DNA of 17,561 nucleotides from Bacteroidales bacterium (lineage in GTDB: Bacteria; Bacteroidota; Bacteroidia; Bacteroidales; JAADGE01), in assembly GCA_026987795.1 (NCBI GenBank), contig JALSMF010000201.1, positions 1-17,561 of the forward strand, read 5' to 3'. The number at the start of each line of letters is the position of its first letter. Within the stretch, counting starts at the first letter, position 1. Shown piece by piece: positions 1 to 8,318 of the stretch. The notes under the pieces were generated by a model that ran no database searches, was not told where the DNA came from, and saw only the letters and a program-made list of their open reading frames with translations. The position numbers and the translations under genes are program-made.

Positions 1-131
1 CTCATTACTATCTAAATATATTTTAATTCGGAAAACGGCAAAAATAACATTATTACTGTTAAATACGTAAAAAATGATAACAATCAAATTATATTAAAAT
101 CTAAAAAATTGTTAAAAAAGTATATTTTATA

Positions 132-161
132 TTGTTTTTAAAAAATAAAATTTCAGTTTTG
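132..161 (+). promoter_or_regulatory. Candidate Bacteroidetes-type promoter for the FabH-like gene
   Basis: TTG at 132-134 is followed after 19 nt by CAGTTTTG at 154-161, one mismatch from the Bacteroidetes -7 element TAnnTTTG. A start site a few bases downstream would fall near position 166-168. That gives a leader of roughly 15 nt to the ATG at 181 and argues against the TTG at 166 as start codon. The rest of 1-165 is AT-rich with no gene visible. The region is so AT-rich that a chance match is possible. Confidence 0.35.
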
Positions 162-180
162 CTGATTGTTAGAAAAAATT

Positions 181-1269
181 ATGACAATGAAATATTTGAA
201 TACGGTAATTACGGGAACCGGAAGTTATACCCCGAAAAAAATTGTAAAAAACGAAGCTTTTCTTAAGCAAGATTTCTTTTCGGAAGACCAAAAAATTATT
301 CCTGAAACGGGAGAAGATATTATAAAAAAATTTAATGCCATAACAGGTATTGAAGAACGAAGATATGCCGACAGCAATATGAACACTTCCGATATTGCCG
401 GTTTTGCCGCAGAAAAAGCAATTGAAGACGCAGGAATTGACAAAGAAACAATTGATTATATAATTTTGGCTCATAATTTCGGTGATGTTCACAGCGGAAA
501 TATTCAATCAGACCTCCTCCCTAATATCTCATCAAGAGTAAAACACTATCTTAAAATTAAAAACCCGAACTGTATAGCCTATGATATTTTATTCGGATGT
601 CCCGGATGGGTACAAGCGTTTATTCAAGCTCATTCTTACATAAATTCCGGAATGGCAAAACGTATTCTGATTGTAGGTGCCGAAACGCTCTCCCGTGTTA
701 ATGATAAATATGACAGAGATTCTATGATTTTTGCCGACGGTGCAGGAGCTGCCGTCATAGAGGCACAAGAGAGCAACGAAAAAAACGGTTTTATATCTTT
801 TTCGGTAAGAACCGATACTTATGAAGAAGCATTTTATCTTTTTGCGGGAAAATCAAATAATCCTTACGTTGACCAAAATGTAAGATACATTAAAATGCAC
901 GGCAGAAAAATTTATGAATATGCTTTAACAAAAGTGCCGCAAGCAATGAAAGACGCATTAGACAATTCAGGATACAAAATAACAGACCTGAAAAAGGTTA
1001 TAATACATCAAGCAAACGAAAAAATGGACGATGCCATTATAAAACGCTTTTATAAACTTTTCGGTATAATCCAAAAAGAGATATCTGAAGGAATAATGCC
1101 TATGAGCATTAATAAATTAGGAAACAGTTCCGTAGCAACCATTCCTACACTTTATGATGACATTTTAAAAGGCAGATACCCTGAACATAAAATAAGTAAA
1201 GGAGATTTAATTATGTTTGCTTCCGTAGGCTCAGGTATGAATATTAATTCAATTATTTACAAATTATAG
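181..1269 (+). CDS. 3-oxoacyl-ACP synthase III family protein (FabH-like thiolase fold)
   Basis: A FabH/KAS III-type condensing enzyme, 362 aa from the ATG at 181. The family joins an acyl-CoA (or other acyl starter) to malonyl-ACP in the cytosol. The catalytic triad is readable: Cys140 in FGCPGWVQA, His276 in HQAN and Asn315 in GNSS. The nucleophile elbow reads GCPGW rather than the usual ACxGF, and the His-Asn spacing is about nine residues longer than in E. coli FabH. The protein is also some 40-45 residues longer than housekeeping FabH (about 317 aa). These differences suggest a specialised paralogue rather than the primary initiation enzyme. ATG 187 is an equally good start; a TTG at 166 would add five residues but lies within the likely promoter/start-site region. 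No other fatty-acid gene is adjacent, so its substrate cannot be told. Family assignment is firm; role is unknown. Confidence 0.88.
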   Translation: MTMKYLNTVITGTGSYTPKKIVKNEAFLKQDFFSEDQKIIPETGEDIIKKFNAITGIEERRYADSNMNTSDIAGFAAEKAIEDAGIDKETIDYIILAHNFGDVHSGNIQSDLLPNISSRVKHYLKIKNPNCIAYDILFGCPGWVQAFIQAHSYINSGMAKRILIVGAETLSRVNDKYDRDSMIFADGAGAAVIEAQESNEKNGFISFSVRTDTYEEAFYLFAGKSNNPYVDQNVRYIKMHGRKIYEYALTKVPQAMKDALDNSGYKITDLKKVIIHQANEKMDDAIIKRFYKLFGIIQKEISEGIMPMSINKLGNSSVATIPTLYDDILKGRYPEHKISKGDLIMFASVGSGMNINSIIYKL

Positions 1270-1399
1270 TCTTTTTTTTCGATAAAACTAAAAATTATAT
1301 TTAATAACATATATTAATATATATATAATAAAATCAACATATTACATACATCATTTCATAAGTGCCGAAAATAAAATGACTTTTTTTTTATTTTTTTTT

Positions 1400-1407
1400 T
1401 AATTTCG
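1400..1407 (+). promoter_or_regulatory. Candidate -7 element of the nuo operon promoter
   Basis: TAATTTCG followed by CACC is one base away from the Bacteroidetes -7 consensus TAnnTTTG, and lies about 50 nt before the nuoA start. It directly abuts a T-tract (nine T, one A, ten T, 1381-1400). No TTTG -33 element is visible at the usual spacing. It is the best promoter candidate in the 188-nt gap 1270-1457, which otherwise holds only AT-rich sequence. I see no terminator hairpin for the upstream FabH-like gene, so read-through into nuo is possible. Confidence 0.4.
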
Positions 1408-1457
1408 CACCGTAATATCAATGACATTAATAATAACAATCCGATTAAACTTTTAAT

Positions 1458-1808
1458 ATGGGAATTGAAGCATTATTAGTCTTTCCTCTTGCAGGTGTTG
1501 CTCTTATACTTATAGCAAACTTTCTCTCAAACCTCATTTCATACAAATCTGAAAATGAACGAAAAAAAGAACCGTATGAAAGCGGTATGCAGACAATAGG
1601 AAAAACCTGGATACAATTTAAAGTAGGTTATTATCTGTTTGCAATTATCTTCTTAATATTTGATATAGAAGTAATCTTCCTGATACCTTGGGCAGTAGTT
1701 TTTAAACAAGTAGGAGCCGTTGCACTTTTAGAAATAGCAATATTTCTTTTAATTTTGGGAATAGGCTTACTTTACGCATGGAAAAAAAGAGCATTAAGAT
1801 GGGAGTAA
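1458..1808 (+). CDS. nuoA: NADH-quinone oxidoreductase subunit A
   Basis: Membrane subunit of complex I (ND3 homologue), 116 aa, normal length for the family. Three hydrophobic helices are visible at roughly residues 5-28, 56-80 and 87-108. The loop between helices 1 and 2 carries the family pattern KKEPYESGM, and helix 2 has the FDIEVIFLIPWA signature with its conserved acidic residues. This loop lines the quinone cavity with NuoD and NuoH. First gene of the operon: it starts at ATG 1458 after the candidate promoter, and its 3' end overlaps the start of nuoB. Assignment is secure. Confidence 0.96.
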   Translation: MGIEALLVFPLAGVALILIANFLSNLISYKSENERKKEPYESGMQTIGKTWIQFKVGYYLFAIIFLIFDIEVIFLIPWAVVFKQVGAVALLEIAIFLLILGIGLLYAWKKRALRWE

Positions 1809-2365
1809 AAAAAACAAAACTTAAAGATTTCCCGGGAACGATACTTCCTGCAGGAAACGGAGGAAACATTGTTGTTACTACATTAGACAGTGTAATAAAC
1901 TGGGGCAGAAAAAACTCACTTTGGCCTCTGTATTTCGGAACAAGTTGCTGTGCAATAGAAATGATGCAAACAGGTGCAGCAAGGCACGATTGGTCAAGAT
2001 TCGGTTTTGAAGTAGCAAGACCGACTCCCCGCCAAGCAGATTTAATAGTTATAGCAGGAACAATAACAACAAAAATGGCTCCTGTTTTACGTCGTTTATA
2101 CGACCAAATGGCTGAGCCCAAATATGTTATTGCAATGGGTGCATGTGCCGTATCCGGCGGCCCCTTCTATTTCAACTCATACGCAGTTGTAAGAGGAGCC
2201 GACCACATTATCCCTGTTGATGTTTACGTTCCGGGGTGCCCGCCTCGCCCGGAAGCATTACTTGACGGAATGCTGGCTCTTCAAAATAAAATAAAAAACG
2301 AAAGCATGGCATATCGCACAAAACATAATCCTATTGACGGTTTTGACGAAGGTCTTCATAAATAA
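1799..2365 (+). CDS. nuoB: NADH-quinone oxidoreductase subunit B (carries cluster N2)
   Basis: Hydrophilic subunit holding the terminal 4Fe-4S cluster N2, which passes electrons to quinone; 188 aa from ATG 1799. The four cluster ligands are present: the adjacent pair Cys50-Cys51 (GTSCCAIEMM), Cys116 (MGACAVSGG) and Cys147 (VPGCPPRPE). The core pattern ARPTPRQADLIVIAGT is intact. The start overlaps the nuoA stop by 10 nt, which fits translational coupling. An upstream in-frame ATG at 1778 would add seven residues and overlap nuoA by 31 nt; I prefer 1799 but cannot exclude 1778. The polypeptide lacks any NADH-binding feature, as expected. Assignment is secure. Confidence 0.96.
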   Translation: MGVKKTKLKDFPGTILPAGNGGNIVVTTLDSVINWGRKNSLWPLYFGTSCCAIEMMQTGAARHDWSRFGFEVARPTPRQADLIVIAGTITTKMAPVLRRLYDQMAEPKYVIAMGACAVSGGPFYFNSYAVVRGADHIIPVDVYVPGCPPRPEALLDGMLALQNKIKNESMAYRTKHNPIDGFDEGLHK

Positions 2366-2372
2366 TTGTATT

Positions 2373-2831
2373 ATGACAAATACCGAAATTAAAAATAAAA
2401 TTGAAAAAATATTCGAGGGGTTAGTTTTCTCCGGTGAAGAGTCTGATTTTTTAAGAATTGAGGCAAATAAAGATAAGATAAGAGATTTAATGCAAAAATT
2501 AAAAGATGACGGCGAACTCTCTTTCGATTATTTGTTTTCATTGACAGGTGTAGACTTCGGAGAAGAATTAGGAGTAATTTATCATTTAGAATCTGTTAAA
2601 ACCCGAAAACTAATTCAGATTACGGTAAAAACAGAAAGAGAAAATGCCGAAATCGATACAATTCACGATATATTTCCCGCTGCTTATTTTAATGAAATTG
2701 AAGCACACGAATTTTTCGGCATAAAATTTAAAAATCACCCCGATTTAAAACATCTTTTCCTCCCCGAAGACTGGGACAAAGGCTATCCTATGAGAAAAGA
2801 TTATACCGACATTAATATGCTGATAAGATAA
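2373..2831 (+). CDS. nuoC: NADH-quinone oxidoreductase subunit C
   Basis: The 30-kDa-type hydrophilic subunit, 152 aa, which clamps NuoD and NuoB/I in the connecting module. It is encoded separately from nuoD, not as the NuoCD fusion found in E. coli. The family core is visible from about residue 100 to the end, with FPAAYF, HEFFGIKF, HPDLK and PMRKDY. The usual ERE triplet of the 30-kDa signature reads Glu108-Ile109-Glu110, so the central Arg is replaced. ATG 2373, 7 nt after the nuoB stop, is the likely start. The same frame is open back to a TTG at 2334 inside nuoB, which I judge not to be the start. It ends 7 nt before nuoD. Confidence 0.93.
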   Translation: MTNTEIKNKIEKIFEGLVFSGEESDFLRIEANKDKIRDLMQKLKDDGELSFDYLFSLTGVDFGEELGVIYHLESVKTRKLIQITVKTERENAEIDTIHDIFPAAYFNEIEAHEFFGIKFKNHPDLKHLFLPEDWDKGYPMRKDYTDINMLIR

Positions 2832-2838
2832 ACAAGAT

Positions 2839-3957
2839 ATGGAAGAATTCTTAACAGATCAACTTAAAACACAGGAGTATTTTCTCAATATGGGTCCGCA
2901 ACACCCTGCAACGCACGGAGTTCTGAGGTTGTTGCTGAAACTTGACGGAGAAATAATCAGAAATGTTGACATGGATTTAGGTTTTATCCATCGCTCAATT
3001 GAGAAAATGTGCGAACGGAACACCTATAAACAAATTATTCATTTAACCGACAGGTTAGACTATCTTTCGTCTCATATGAACAACGAGGCTGTATGCCTTT
3101 TAGTTGAAAAAGCACTGAACATTGAAGTGTCTGACAGAATTAAGGTTATCAGAACCATGATGGATGAACTTACTCGTATCTCATCACACGTTCTTTGGTG
3201 GGGAGTTATGGGAATGGACATAGGTGCGTTAACAACTTTTATGTACGGCTTCCGTGAAAGAGAGATGATTAACGACATTTTTGAGGAAACCTGCGGTGCT
3301 CGTCTTACAATGAACTACAACGTAATAGGAGGCTTAAGGTATGACCTGCACGAAAATTTCGTCAAAAGGGTAAAAGAATTTATCAAACACTTTAAGAAAA
3401 AACTTCCTGAATATGACAAACTCCTTACAAACAACGTAATTTTCAGAAAACGTATTGAAGGAGTCGGCTATATATCCGAAAAAGATGCTGTTGCATACGG
3501 ACTTAACGGACCAACGGCAAGAGGATCCGGCATTTCTTGCGATATTCGAAAAATACACCCTTACAGTGCATACGACAGAGTCGATTTTGAAGAAGCAATT
3601 TTTACAGAGGGAGATTCTTATGCCCGCTATAAGGTAAGAATTCAAGAAATGTGGCAATCTCTTTCTATTTTAGAGCAATTAGTTGATAAAATTCCTGAAG
3701 GGGAATACAGAGTAAAAACAAAAGCTGTTATAAAACTTCCGGAAGGTGATTATTTGCAAAGAGTAGAAGCCGCAAGAGGAGATTTCGGTATCTTTGTAAA
3801 AAGTACCGGACAGAAATTTCCTTACAGAGTAAAATTCCGCTCTCCCGGTTTTGCAAACCTTACGGCTCTGAATAAAATGACACAAGGATTAAAAATTGCC
3901 GACTTAGTTGCCGTATTATCAACTATTGATATTGTTGTTCCTGATATTGACAGATAA
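2839..3957 (+). CDS. nuoD: NADH-quinone oxidoreductase subunit D (49-kDa, quinone site)
   Basis: Hydrophilic subunit that forms the quinone-reduction pocket together with NuoB and NuoH; evolutionarily related to the large subunit of NiFe hydrogenases. Length is 372 aa, typical of an unfused NuoD. The quinone head-group ligands are conserved: His26 in GPQHPATHG and Tyr75 in TDRLDYLS, corresponding to Thermus Nqo4 His38 and Tyr87. Further family blocks are GFIHRSIEKM, ARGSGI and the C-terminal DIVVPDIDR. NiFe-cluster cysteines are absent, as expected for complex I rather than a hydrogenase. It starts 7 nt after nuoC. The next gene is nuoH, only 12 nt on, so nuoE, nuoF and nuoG, which usually sit here, are missing. 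Confidence 0.97.
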   Translation: MEEFLTDQLKTQEYFLNMGPQHPATHGVLRLLLKLDGEIIRNVDMDLGFIHRSIEKMCERNTYKQIIHLTDRLDYLSSHMNNEAVCLLVEKALNIEVSDRIKVIRTMMDELTRISSHVLWWGVMGMDIGALTTFMYGFREREMINDIFEETCGARLTMNYNVIGGLRYDLHENFVKRVKEFIKHFKKKLPEYDKLLTNNVIFRKRIEGVGYISEKDAVAYGLNGPTARGSGISCDIRKIHPYSAYDRVDFEEAIFTEGDSYARYKVRIQEMWQSLSILEQLVDKIPEGEYRVKTKAVIKLPEGDYLQRVEAARGDFGIFVKSTGQKFPYRVKFRSPGFANLTALNKMTQGLKIADLVAVLSTIDIVVPDIDR

Positions 3958-3969
3958 AATTATCAAACT

Positions 3970-5022
3970 ATGGTTTTAAATATTTTTACCGATATTCATA
4001 ATTTGCTGCTCGAATATATGTCCGAAGAAGCAACGCATATTACCGAACTTATACTAATTGCCGCTGCTTATCTAGGTATTTTTGCAATACTCGGACTCTT
4101 GCTCGTTTGGCTTGAAAGACGAGTTGCAGGATTTTTCCAATTACGTCTCGGACCGAACAGAGTCGGACCTTTCGGATTATTTCAAACAATTGCCGATGCT
4201 CTTAAACTAGTTTCAAAAGAATTGACGGGAACCGTAAAAGCCGACAGTCAGTTATACCGAATAGCACCTTATTTTGTTATTACCACAGCATTGATGTCAC
4301 TGGCGTTAATTCCGTTCTCGCAAGAAATTCAAGCTTTTGATATTAACATAGGTCTGTTTTTCTTAACCTCGGTATCATCAATAGGTGTAATCGGAATTTT
4401 TCTTGCAGGCTGGGCAAGTAACAATAAATACTCTCTTATAGGAGGTATGCGTACCGGTATTCAAATGATAAGTTATGAACTTTCCGTAGGAATGGCAATT
4501 GTTACAATGGTTGTTCTTGCAGGAACTTTGCAAATATCCGAAATAATCGAACTTCAAAAAGACGGATGGTTTATATTTCAAGGACATATTCCCGCCGTCA
4601 TAGCATTTATGATATTTATGATTGCAGGAACGGCTGAATCAAACAGGGTTCCTTTTGATTTGGTAGAAGCAGAATCAGAACTCGGTGCCGGCTTTCACAC
4701 AGAGTATTCAGGTATGAATTTCGCATATTATTTCTTGGCTGAGTTTGTGAATATGTTTATAATCGCATCAATAGCCGTGGTTTTATTCTTCGGAGGCTGG
4801 TTATCGCCTTTCGGAATTACCGATGCTATTCCGTTTGCCGGGTTATTTTGGTTTACAATAAAAGTCATTGGAGTTATTTTCCTTTTTATGTGGTTCAGAT
4901 GGACTTTCCCGAGATTCAGAATTGACCAGCTTTTGACATTAGAATGGAAATATCTGCTTCCTATAAATATGGTTAACATTGTTTTAATGGCATTGATGGT
5001 TTGGTTAGGTTTAACCCTTTAA
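3970..5022 (+). CDS. nuoH: NADH-quinone oxidoreductase subunit H
   Basis: Membrane subunit (ND1 homologue), 350 aa with about eight transmembrane helices. It joins the membrane arm to the hydrophilic arm and forms the entrance of the quinone chamber. Signature stretches are the first cytoplasmic loop RLGPNRVGPFGLFQ, the SYELSVGM segment, and AESNRVPFDLVEAESEL followed by GFHTEYS, the conserved acidic loop facing NuoD. The C-terminal WFRWTFPRFRIDQL block is also typical. It directly follows nuoD, with 12 nt between the two genes. Assignment is secure. Confidence 0.97.
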   Translation: MVLNIFTDIHNLLLEYMSEEATHITELILIAAAYLGIFAILGLLLVWLERRVAGFFQLRLGPNRVGPFGLFQTIADALKLVSKELTGTVKADSQLYRIAPYFVITTALMSLALIPFSQEIQAFDINIGLFFLTSVSSIGVIGIFLAGWASNNKYSLIGGMRTGIQMISYELSVGMAIVTMVVLAGTLQISEIIELQKDGWFIFQGHIPAVIAFMIFMIAGTAESNRVPFDLVEAESELGAGFHTEYSGMNFAYYFLAEFVNMFIIASIAVVLFFGGWLSPFGITDAIPFAGLFWFTIKVIGVIFLFMWFRWTFPRFRIDQLLTLEWKYLLPINMVNIVLMALMVWLGLTL

Positions 5023-5031
5023 CATAAAATT

Positions 5032-5517
5032 ATGAGTTATTTTTCAGATATAATTAACGGAACAAAAACACTTCTTACCGGAATGCGAATAACGGGCAAG
5101 TATTTTTTTGTTAATCTTTTTACAAGAAAATACGTTATTACCCAGCAATATCCCGATAATATCGATACTCTGAAAATGTTTGATCGTTTCAGAGGAGAAA
5201 TCACACTTTACCACAACGAAAACAATGAACATAAGTGCGATGCCTGTACACTTTGCGTATCGGCATGTCCTAACGGTTCGCTGGAGGTTTTCGGCGACAA
5301 AAAGCCGGACCCCGAAACAGGGAAAAATAAGAGATATTTAGTAAAACACATATATCATCTTGAAATGTGTACTATGTGCGGATTATGTATCGAAGCCTGC
5401 CCGCAGGATGCTTTGGAATGGGGACAGAATTTTCATCATGTTCAATACGACAGAAGTAAGTTAACAAAAGTTTTAAACAAACCCGGCTCAAAATTAATGA
5501 GCGGAATAAAAGGATAA
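5032..5517 (+). CDS. nuoI: NADH-quinone oxidoreductase subunit I (2x 4Fe-4S ferredoxin)
   Basis: Hydrophilic ferredoxin-like subunit (TYKY/23-kDa), 161 aa, carrying clusters N6a and N6b that feed N2 in NuoB. Both CxxCxxCxxxCP motifs are complete: Cys69, 72, 75, 79 and Cys113, 116, 119, 123. The N-terminal amphipathic part (about residues 1-40) would lie on the membrane surface. With NuoEFG absent, NuoI is the outermost electron carrier encoded here and the likely docking surface for an external donor such as reduced ferredoxin; that is inference from headless complexes elsewhere. It sits 9 nt after nuoH and 3 nt before nuoJ. Confidence 0.97.
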   Translation: MSYFSDIINGTKTLLTGMRITGKYFFVNLFTRKYVITQQYPDNIDTLKMFDRFRGEITLYHNENNEHKCDACTLCVSACPNGSLEVFGDKKPDPETGKNKRYLVKHIYHLEMCTMCGLCIEACPQDALEWGQNFHHVQYDRSKLTKVLNKPGSKLMSGIKG

Positions 5518-5520
5518 AAA

Positions 5521-6048
5521 ATGGAAAGAATTATCTTTTACATTATAGCAGTTCTTATGATTATTTTTGCCGTTATGGCAGTAAGTAATCGTAATATTAT
5601 GAGATCAATTATATACTTGCTTTTTGTTCTTATAGGTATGGCAGGTATTTACTTTATGATAGAATTTTTCTTTCTCGGAGCGGTACAACTTACTGTTTAC
5701 GCCGGCGGCATTATAGTTCTCTATGTTAATTCCGTTATGTTGGTAGAAAAAATAAACACCCCCTTACCTCCTACACCTTTTTGGAGGAAATTACTGGCGG
5801 GAGGAATAAGTTTAGCAGGAATAGTTTTAACTCTTATTGCCGTTTGGTCGCACAATTTTGTAAATATTGCCGAAAGTCAGGCAAAAGAAACAAGCATAGA
5901 AGATATAGGATTAGCTTTTTTAAATTACGGAGATAAAGGATATATTTTACCCTTCGAGGTAATCAGTATTTTACTGTTAGCTGCTATGGTAGGAGCAATA
6001 GTTATTGCAAAAACAAACAAACCGCAAAAAAGTAACGAACAAAAATAA
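5521..6048 (+). CDS. nuoJ: NADH-quinone oxidoreductase subunit J
   Basis: Membrane subunit (ND6 homologue), 175 aa, about five helices. The key helix TM3, whose pi-bulge couples quinone chemistry to ion movement, is recognisable as QLTVYAGGIIVLYV, including the conserved Tyr-Ala-Gly. The segment just after it, NSVMLVEK, puts an Asn where E. coli has a bulky hydrophobic residue; whether that matters is unknown. A soluble loop spans about residues 113-145, and the charged C-terminal tail ends KPQKSNEQK. It starts 3 nt after the nuoI stop and ends 7 nt before the nuoK ATG. Confidence 0.94.
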   Translation: MERIIFYIIAVLMIIFAVMAVSNRNIMRSIIYLLFVLIGMAGIYFMIEFFFLGAVQLTVYAGGIIVLYVNSVMLVEKINTPLPPTPFWRKLLAGGISLAGIVLTLIAVWSHNFVNIAESQAKETSIEDIGLAFLNYGDKGYILPFEVISILLLAAMVGAIVIAKTNKPQKSNEQK

Positions 6049-6055
6049 CCGAATT

Positions 6056-6373
6056 ATGATTTTAGGTGTCAGTATTTATGAAATATTAACCCTCAGCACA
6101 ATTATATTTTTTATAGGTGTTTACGGGTTTGCTACCAGAAAAAATTTAATTGCTATGTTGATGTCCGTAGAGTTAATTTTAAACTCTGCCGCACTAAACT
6201 TTGTAATTATTAATAAATACCTTTTCCCGGAAGCATTAGGCGGTGCTGTTTTTTCAATTTTTATAATCGCTGTTGCCGCCGCCGAAACAGCATTAGCATT
6301 AGCTATCATAATTAATCTGTACAGACTGATTATGAGTTTAAAAACAGACGATTTGGAAACAATGAAATTTTAA
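6056..6373 (+). CDS. nuoK: NADH-quinone oxidoreductase subunit K
   Basis: Small three-helix membrane subunit (ND4L homologue, MrpC-like), 105 aa, the usual size. The two membrane glutamates of the proton pathway are present: Glu39 in SVELILNS and Glu77 in AAAETALAL. They correspond to E. coli Glu36 and Glu72 and are two residues further apart here. ATG 6056 is chosen as start because it follows the nuoJ stop by 7 nt and gives the family-typical N terminus. The same frame is open 51 nt further upstream to a TTG inside nuoJ, which I reject. It ends 6 nt before nuoL. Confidence 0.95.
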   Translation: MILGVSIYEILTLSTIIFFIGVYGFATRKNLIAMLMSVELILNSAALNFVIINKYLFPEALGGAVFSIFIIAVAAAETALALAIIINLYRLIMSLKTDDLETMKF

Positions 6374-6379
6374 ATAAAA

Positions 6380-8299
6380 ATGGATTTAACTTATACAGTT
6401 TTAATACCGTTAATACCCTTATTTATGTTCCTTATTTTGGGACTTAACTATAAAAGGATAAAAGAACCTGTTTCAGGATATTTGGGAACATTGGGGCTGC
6501 TTACAACCGCACTCATATCCTTTTATACGGCATATAAATATTTTTTCGATTACGGAAAAGTTGACGGAGTATATCAAAAAATTTATGCGTATAATACGGT
6601 TTGGATAAATTTTACGGAAACTCTTCATATTGATATGGGAATACTTCTGGATCCTATATCTGCCGTAATGCTTATAGTAGTTCCCCTAATCTCTCTTATG
6701 GTGCATTTTTACAGCATCGGATATATGAAAAAAGAACCGGGATTTACCAGATTTTACGCCTACCTCTCATTATTTACTTTCTCTATGCTGGGCTTGGTAT
6801 TATCAACAAACCTTTTCCAAATATACATCTTTTGGGAAATGGTAGGTGTTTCATCATATTTGCTGATAGGTTACTATTTTGAAAAGCCGTCGGCAGTTTT
6901 AGCGGCAAAGAAAGCTTTTATCGTAACACGCTTTGCAGATTTCTTTTTCCTTGTAGGTATTTTAGCCGTATCTTATTTTGCAGAAACATTTGACTTTAAA
7001 ATACTCAGCAATTTAGATTTCATTAATACTCTTAAAGTGCAGTCAAGTATTTTTATGGGACTGTCCGTAATGACCTGGGCTTTAATTCTAATATTCATAG
7101 GAGGTGCGGGAAAATCGGCAATGTTCCCTTTACACATTTGGTTACCTGATGCTATGGAAGGCCCTACACCGGTTTCTGCATTGATTCATGCAGCAACTAT
7201 GGTCGTTGCCGGAGTATTTCTTGTTGCCAGAATGTTCCCTATGTTTTATTTCTTCGATGACGGATTTGCATTGCATGTCGTTGCGTGGGTAGGTGCATTT
7301 ACAACACTTTTTGCAGCAATTATTGCTATTACGCAAAATGACATAAAGCGTGTTTTAGCATTTTCTACTATGTCGCAAATAGGATATATGATGTTGGCTC
7401 TCGGGGTATCAGGTTACGGAGGACATGAAGGCGTAGGTTTCACGGCTGCTATGTTCCACCTGTTTACACACGCTATGTTTAAGGCTCTTCTTTTCTTGGG
7501 TGCAGGAGCTATAATTCATGCCGTTCACAGCAATTATATGCAGGATATGGGCGGTTTGAGAAAGTATATGCCTGTTACTAACATAACATTTTTGATTGCG
7601 GCATTGGCAATCTCCGGTATTCCGCCTTTAGCAGGATTTTTCAGTAAAGACGAAATTCTTTTGGCAGCTTTTGAGCATAATATGCCTGTATTTATAATAG
7701 GATTTATAGTTGCAGGCATGACGGCATTTTATATGTTCAGACTTTATTTCAGAATTTTTTGGTGGAATAATCCGGATTATAAACATAAACCGCACGAGGC
7801 TCCTTTCTCAATGACATTGCCTCTTATTATTTTAGCAATAATGACTATAGGCTCAGGATTTATTCCGTTTAGTGAGATTGTTTCTCCTGATAATACACCT
7901 TTTCATTCTCACATAGACTGGAATATTGCAGGTGCATCAATAGGTATAGGTGTTATAGGAATACTTCTTGCCGTTCTGTTCTACAAAAAAGAAAATGATT
8001 TGGCAACACGATTTGTTTACGCTTTCGGGAGAGTTCATAAATGGACATTTAATAAATTTTATATTGATGAAATCTACTTTTTTATAACTAAAACTATAAT
8101 TTTCAAATACATATCGGCACCTTTTGCTTGGTTTGACAGGCATATTGTTGACGGAACAATGAACGGAATAGGTAACGGAACTGTTTGGATAAGTTCTAAA
8201 CTAAAGGGATTACAGTCAGGAAGAGTTCAGGATTATGCTATGTTTTTTATTTCCGGTGTGTTAATGTTGATTATGATTGCTTGGTTATTTTTAAATTAA
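6380..8299 (+). CDS. nuoL: NADH-quinone oxidoreductase subunit L
   Basis: The distal antiporter-like (MrpA-type) membrane subunit, ND5 homologue; 639 aa, full length. The ion-translocation residues are in place: Glu153 on TM5 (FWEMVGVSSYLLIG) and Lys245 on TM7 (GAGKSAMFPLH), followed by the WLPDAMEGPTPVSALIHAAT signature. The C-terminal region (about residues 545-639) contains the long amphipathic lateral helix and the extra anchoring helix that distinguish NuoL from NuoM and NuoN. It lies between nuoK (6 nt) and nuoM (19 nt). Assignment is secure. Confidence 0.97.
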   Translation: MDLTYTVLIPLIPLFMFLILGLNYKRIKEPVSGYLGTLGLLTTALISFYTAYKYFFDYGKVDGVYQKIYAYNTVWINFTETLHIDMGILLDPISAVMLIVVPLISLMVHFYSIGYMKKEPGFTRFYAYLSLFTFSMLGLVLSTNLFQIYIFWEMVGVSSYLLIGYYFEKPSAVLAAKKAFIVTRFADFFFLVGILAVSYFAETFDFKILSNLDFINTLKVQSSIFMGLSVMTWALILIFIGGAGKSAMFPLHIWLPDAMEGPTPVSALIHAATMVVAGVFLVARMFPMFYFFDDGFALHVVAWVGAFTTLFAAIIAITQNDIKRVLAFSTMSQIGYMMLALGVSGYGGHEGVGFTAAMFHLFTHAMFKALLFLGAGAIIHAVHSNYMQDMGGLRKYMPVTNITFLIAALAISGIPPLAGFFSKDEILLAAFEHNMPVFIIGFIVAGMTAFYMFRLYFRIFWWNNPDYKHKPHEAPFSMTLPLIILAIMTIGSGFIPFSEIVSPDNTPFHSHIDWNIAGASIGIGVIGILLAVLFYKKENDLATRFVYAFGRVHKWTFNKFYIDEIYFFITKTIIFKYISAPFAWFDRHIVDGTMNGIGNGTVWISSKLKGLQSGRVQDYAMFFISGVLMLIMIAWLFLN

Positions 8300-8318
8300 A
8301 ACTGATAAAGAATTTACA

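Noticed and set aside
169..507. Open frame antisense to the FabH-like gene, and similar antisense frames within nuoB, nuoD, nuoH, nuoL and ppdK
   Set aside because: They lie fully opposite conserved coding sequence, have low-complexity Cys/Phe/Asn-rich products, no family motifs and no promoter. They are shadows of the real genes.
1309..1322. AT-only palindrome (ATATATTAATATAT) upstream of nuoA
   Set aside because: It is made only of A and T in a long AT run, where such symmetry is expected by chance.
2334..2372. TTG-initiated N-terminal extension of NuoC, overlapping nuoB
   Set aside because: ATG 2373 directly follows the nuoB stop and gives a normal NuoC; the extension is the out-of-frame reading of the nuoB 3' end.
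3957..3970. Possibility that nuoEFG remnants lie between nuoD and nuoH
   Set aside because: The gap is only 12 nt and both flanking genes are full length, so there is no room for a remnant.
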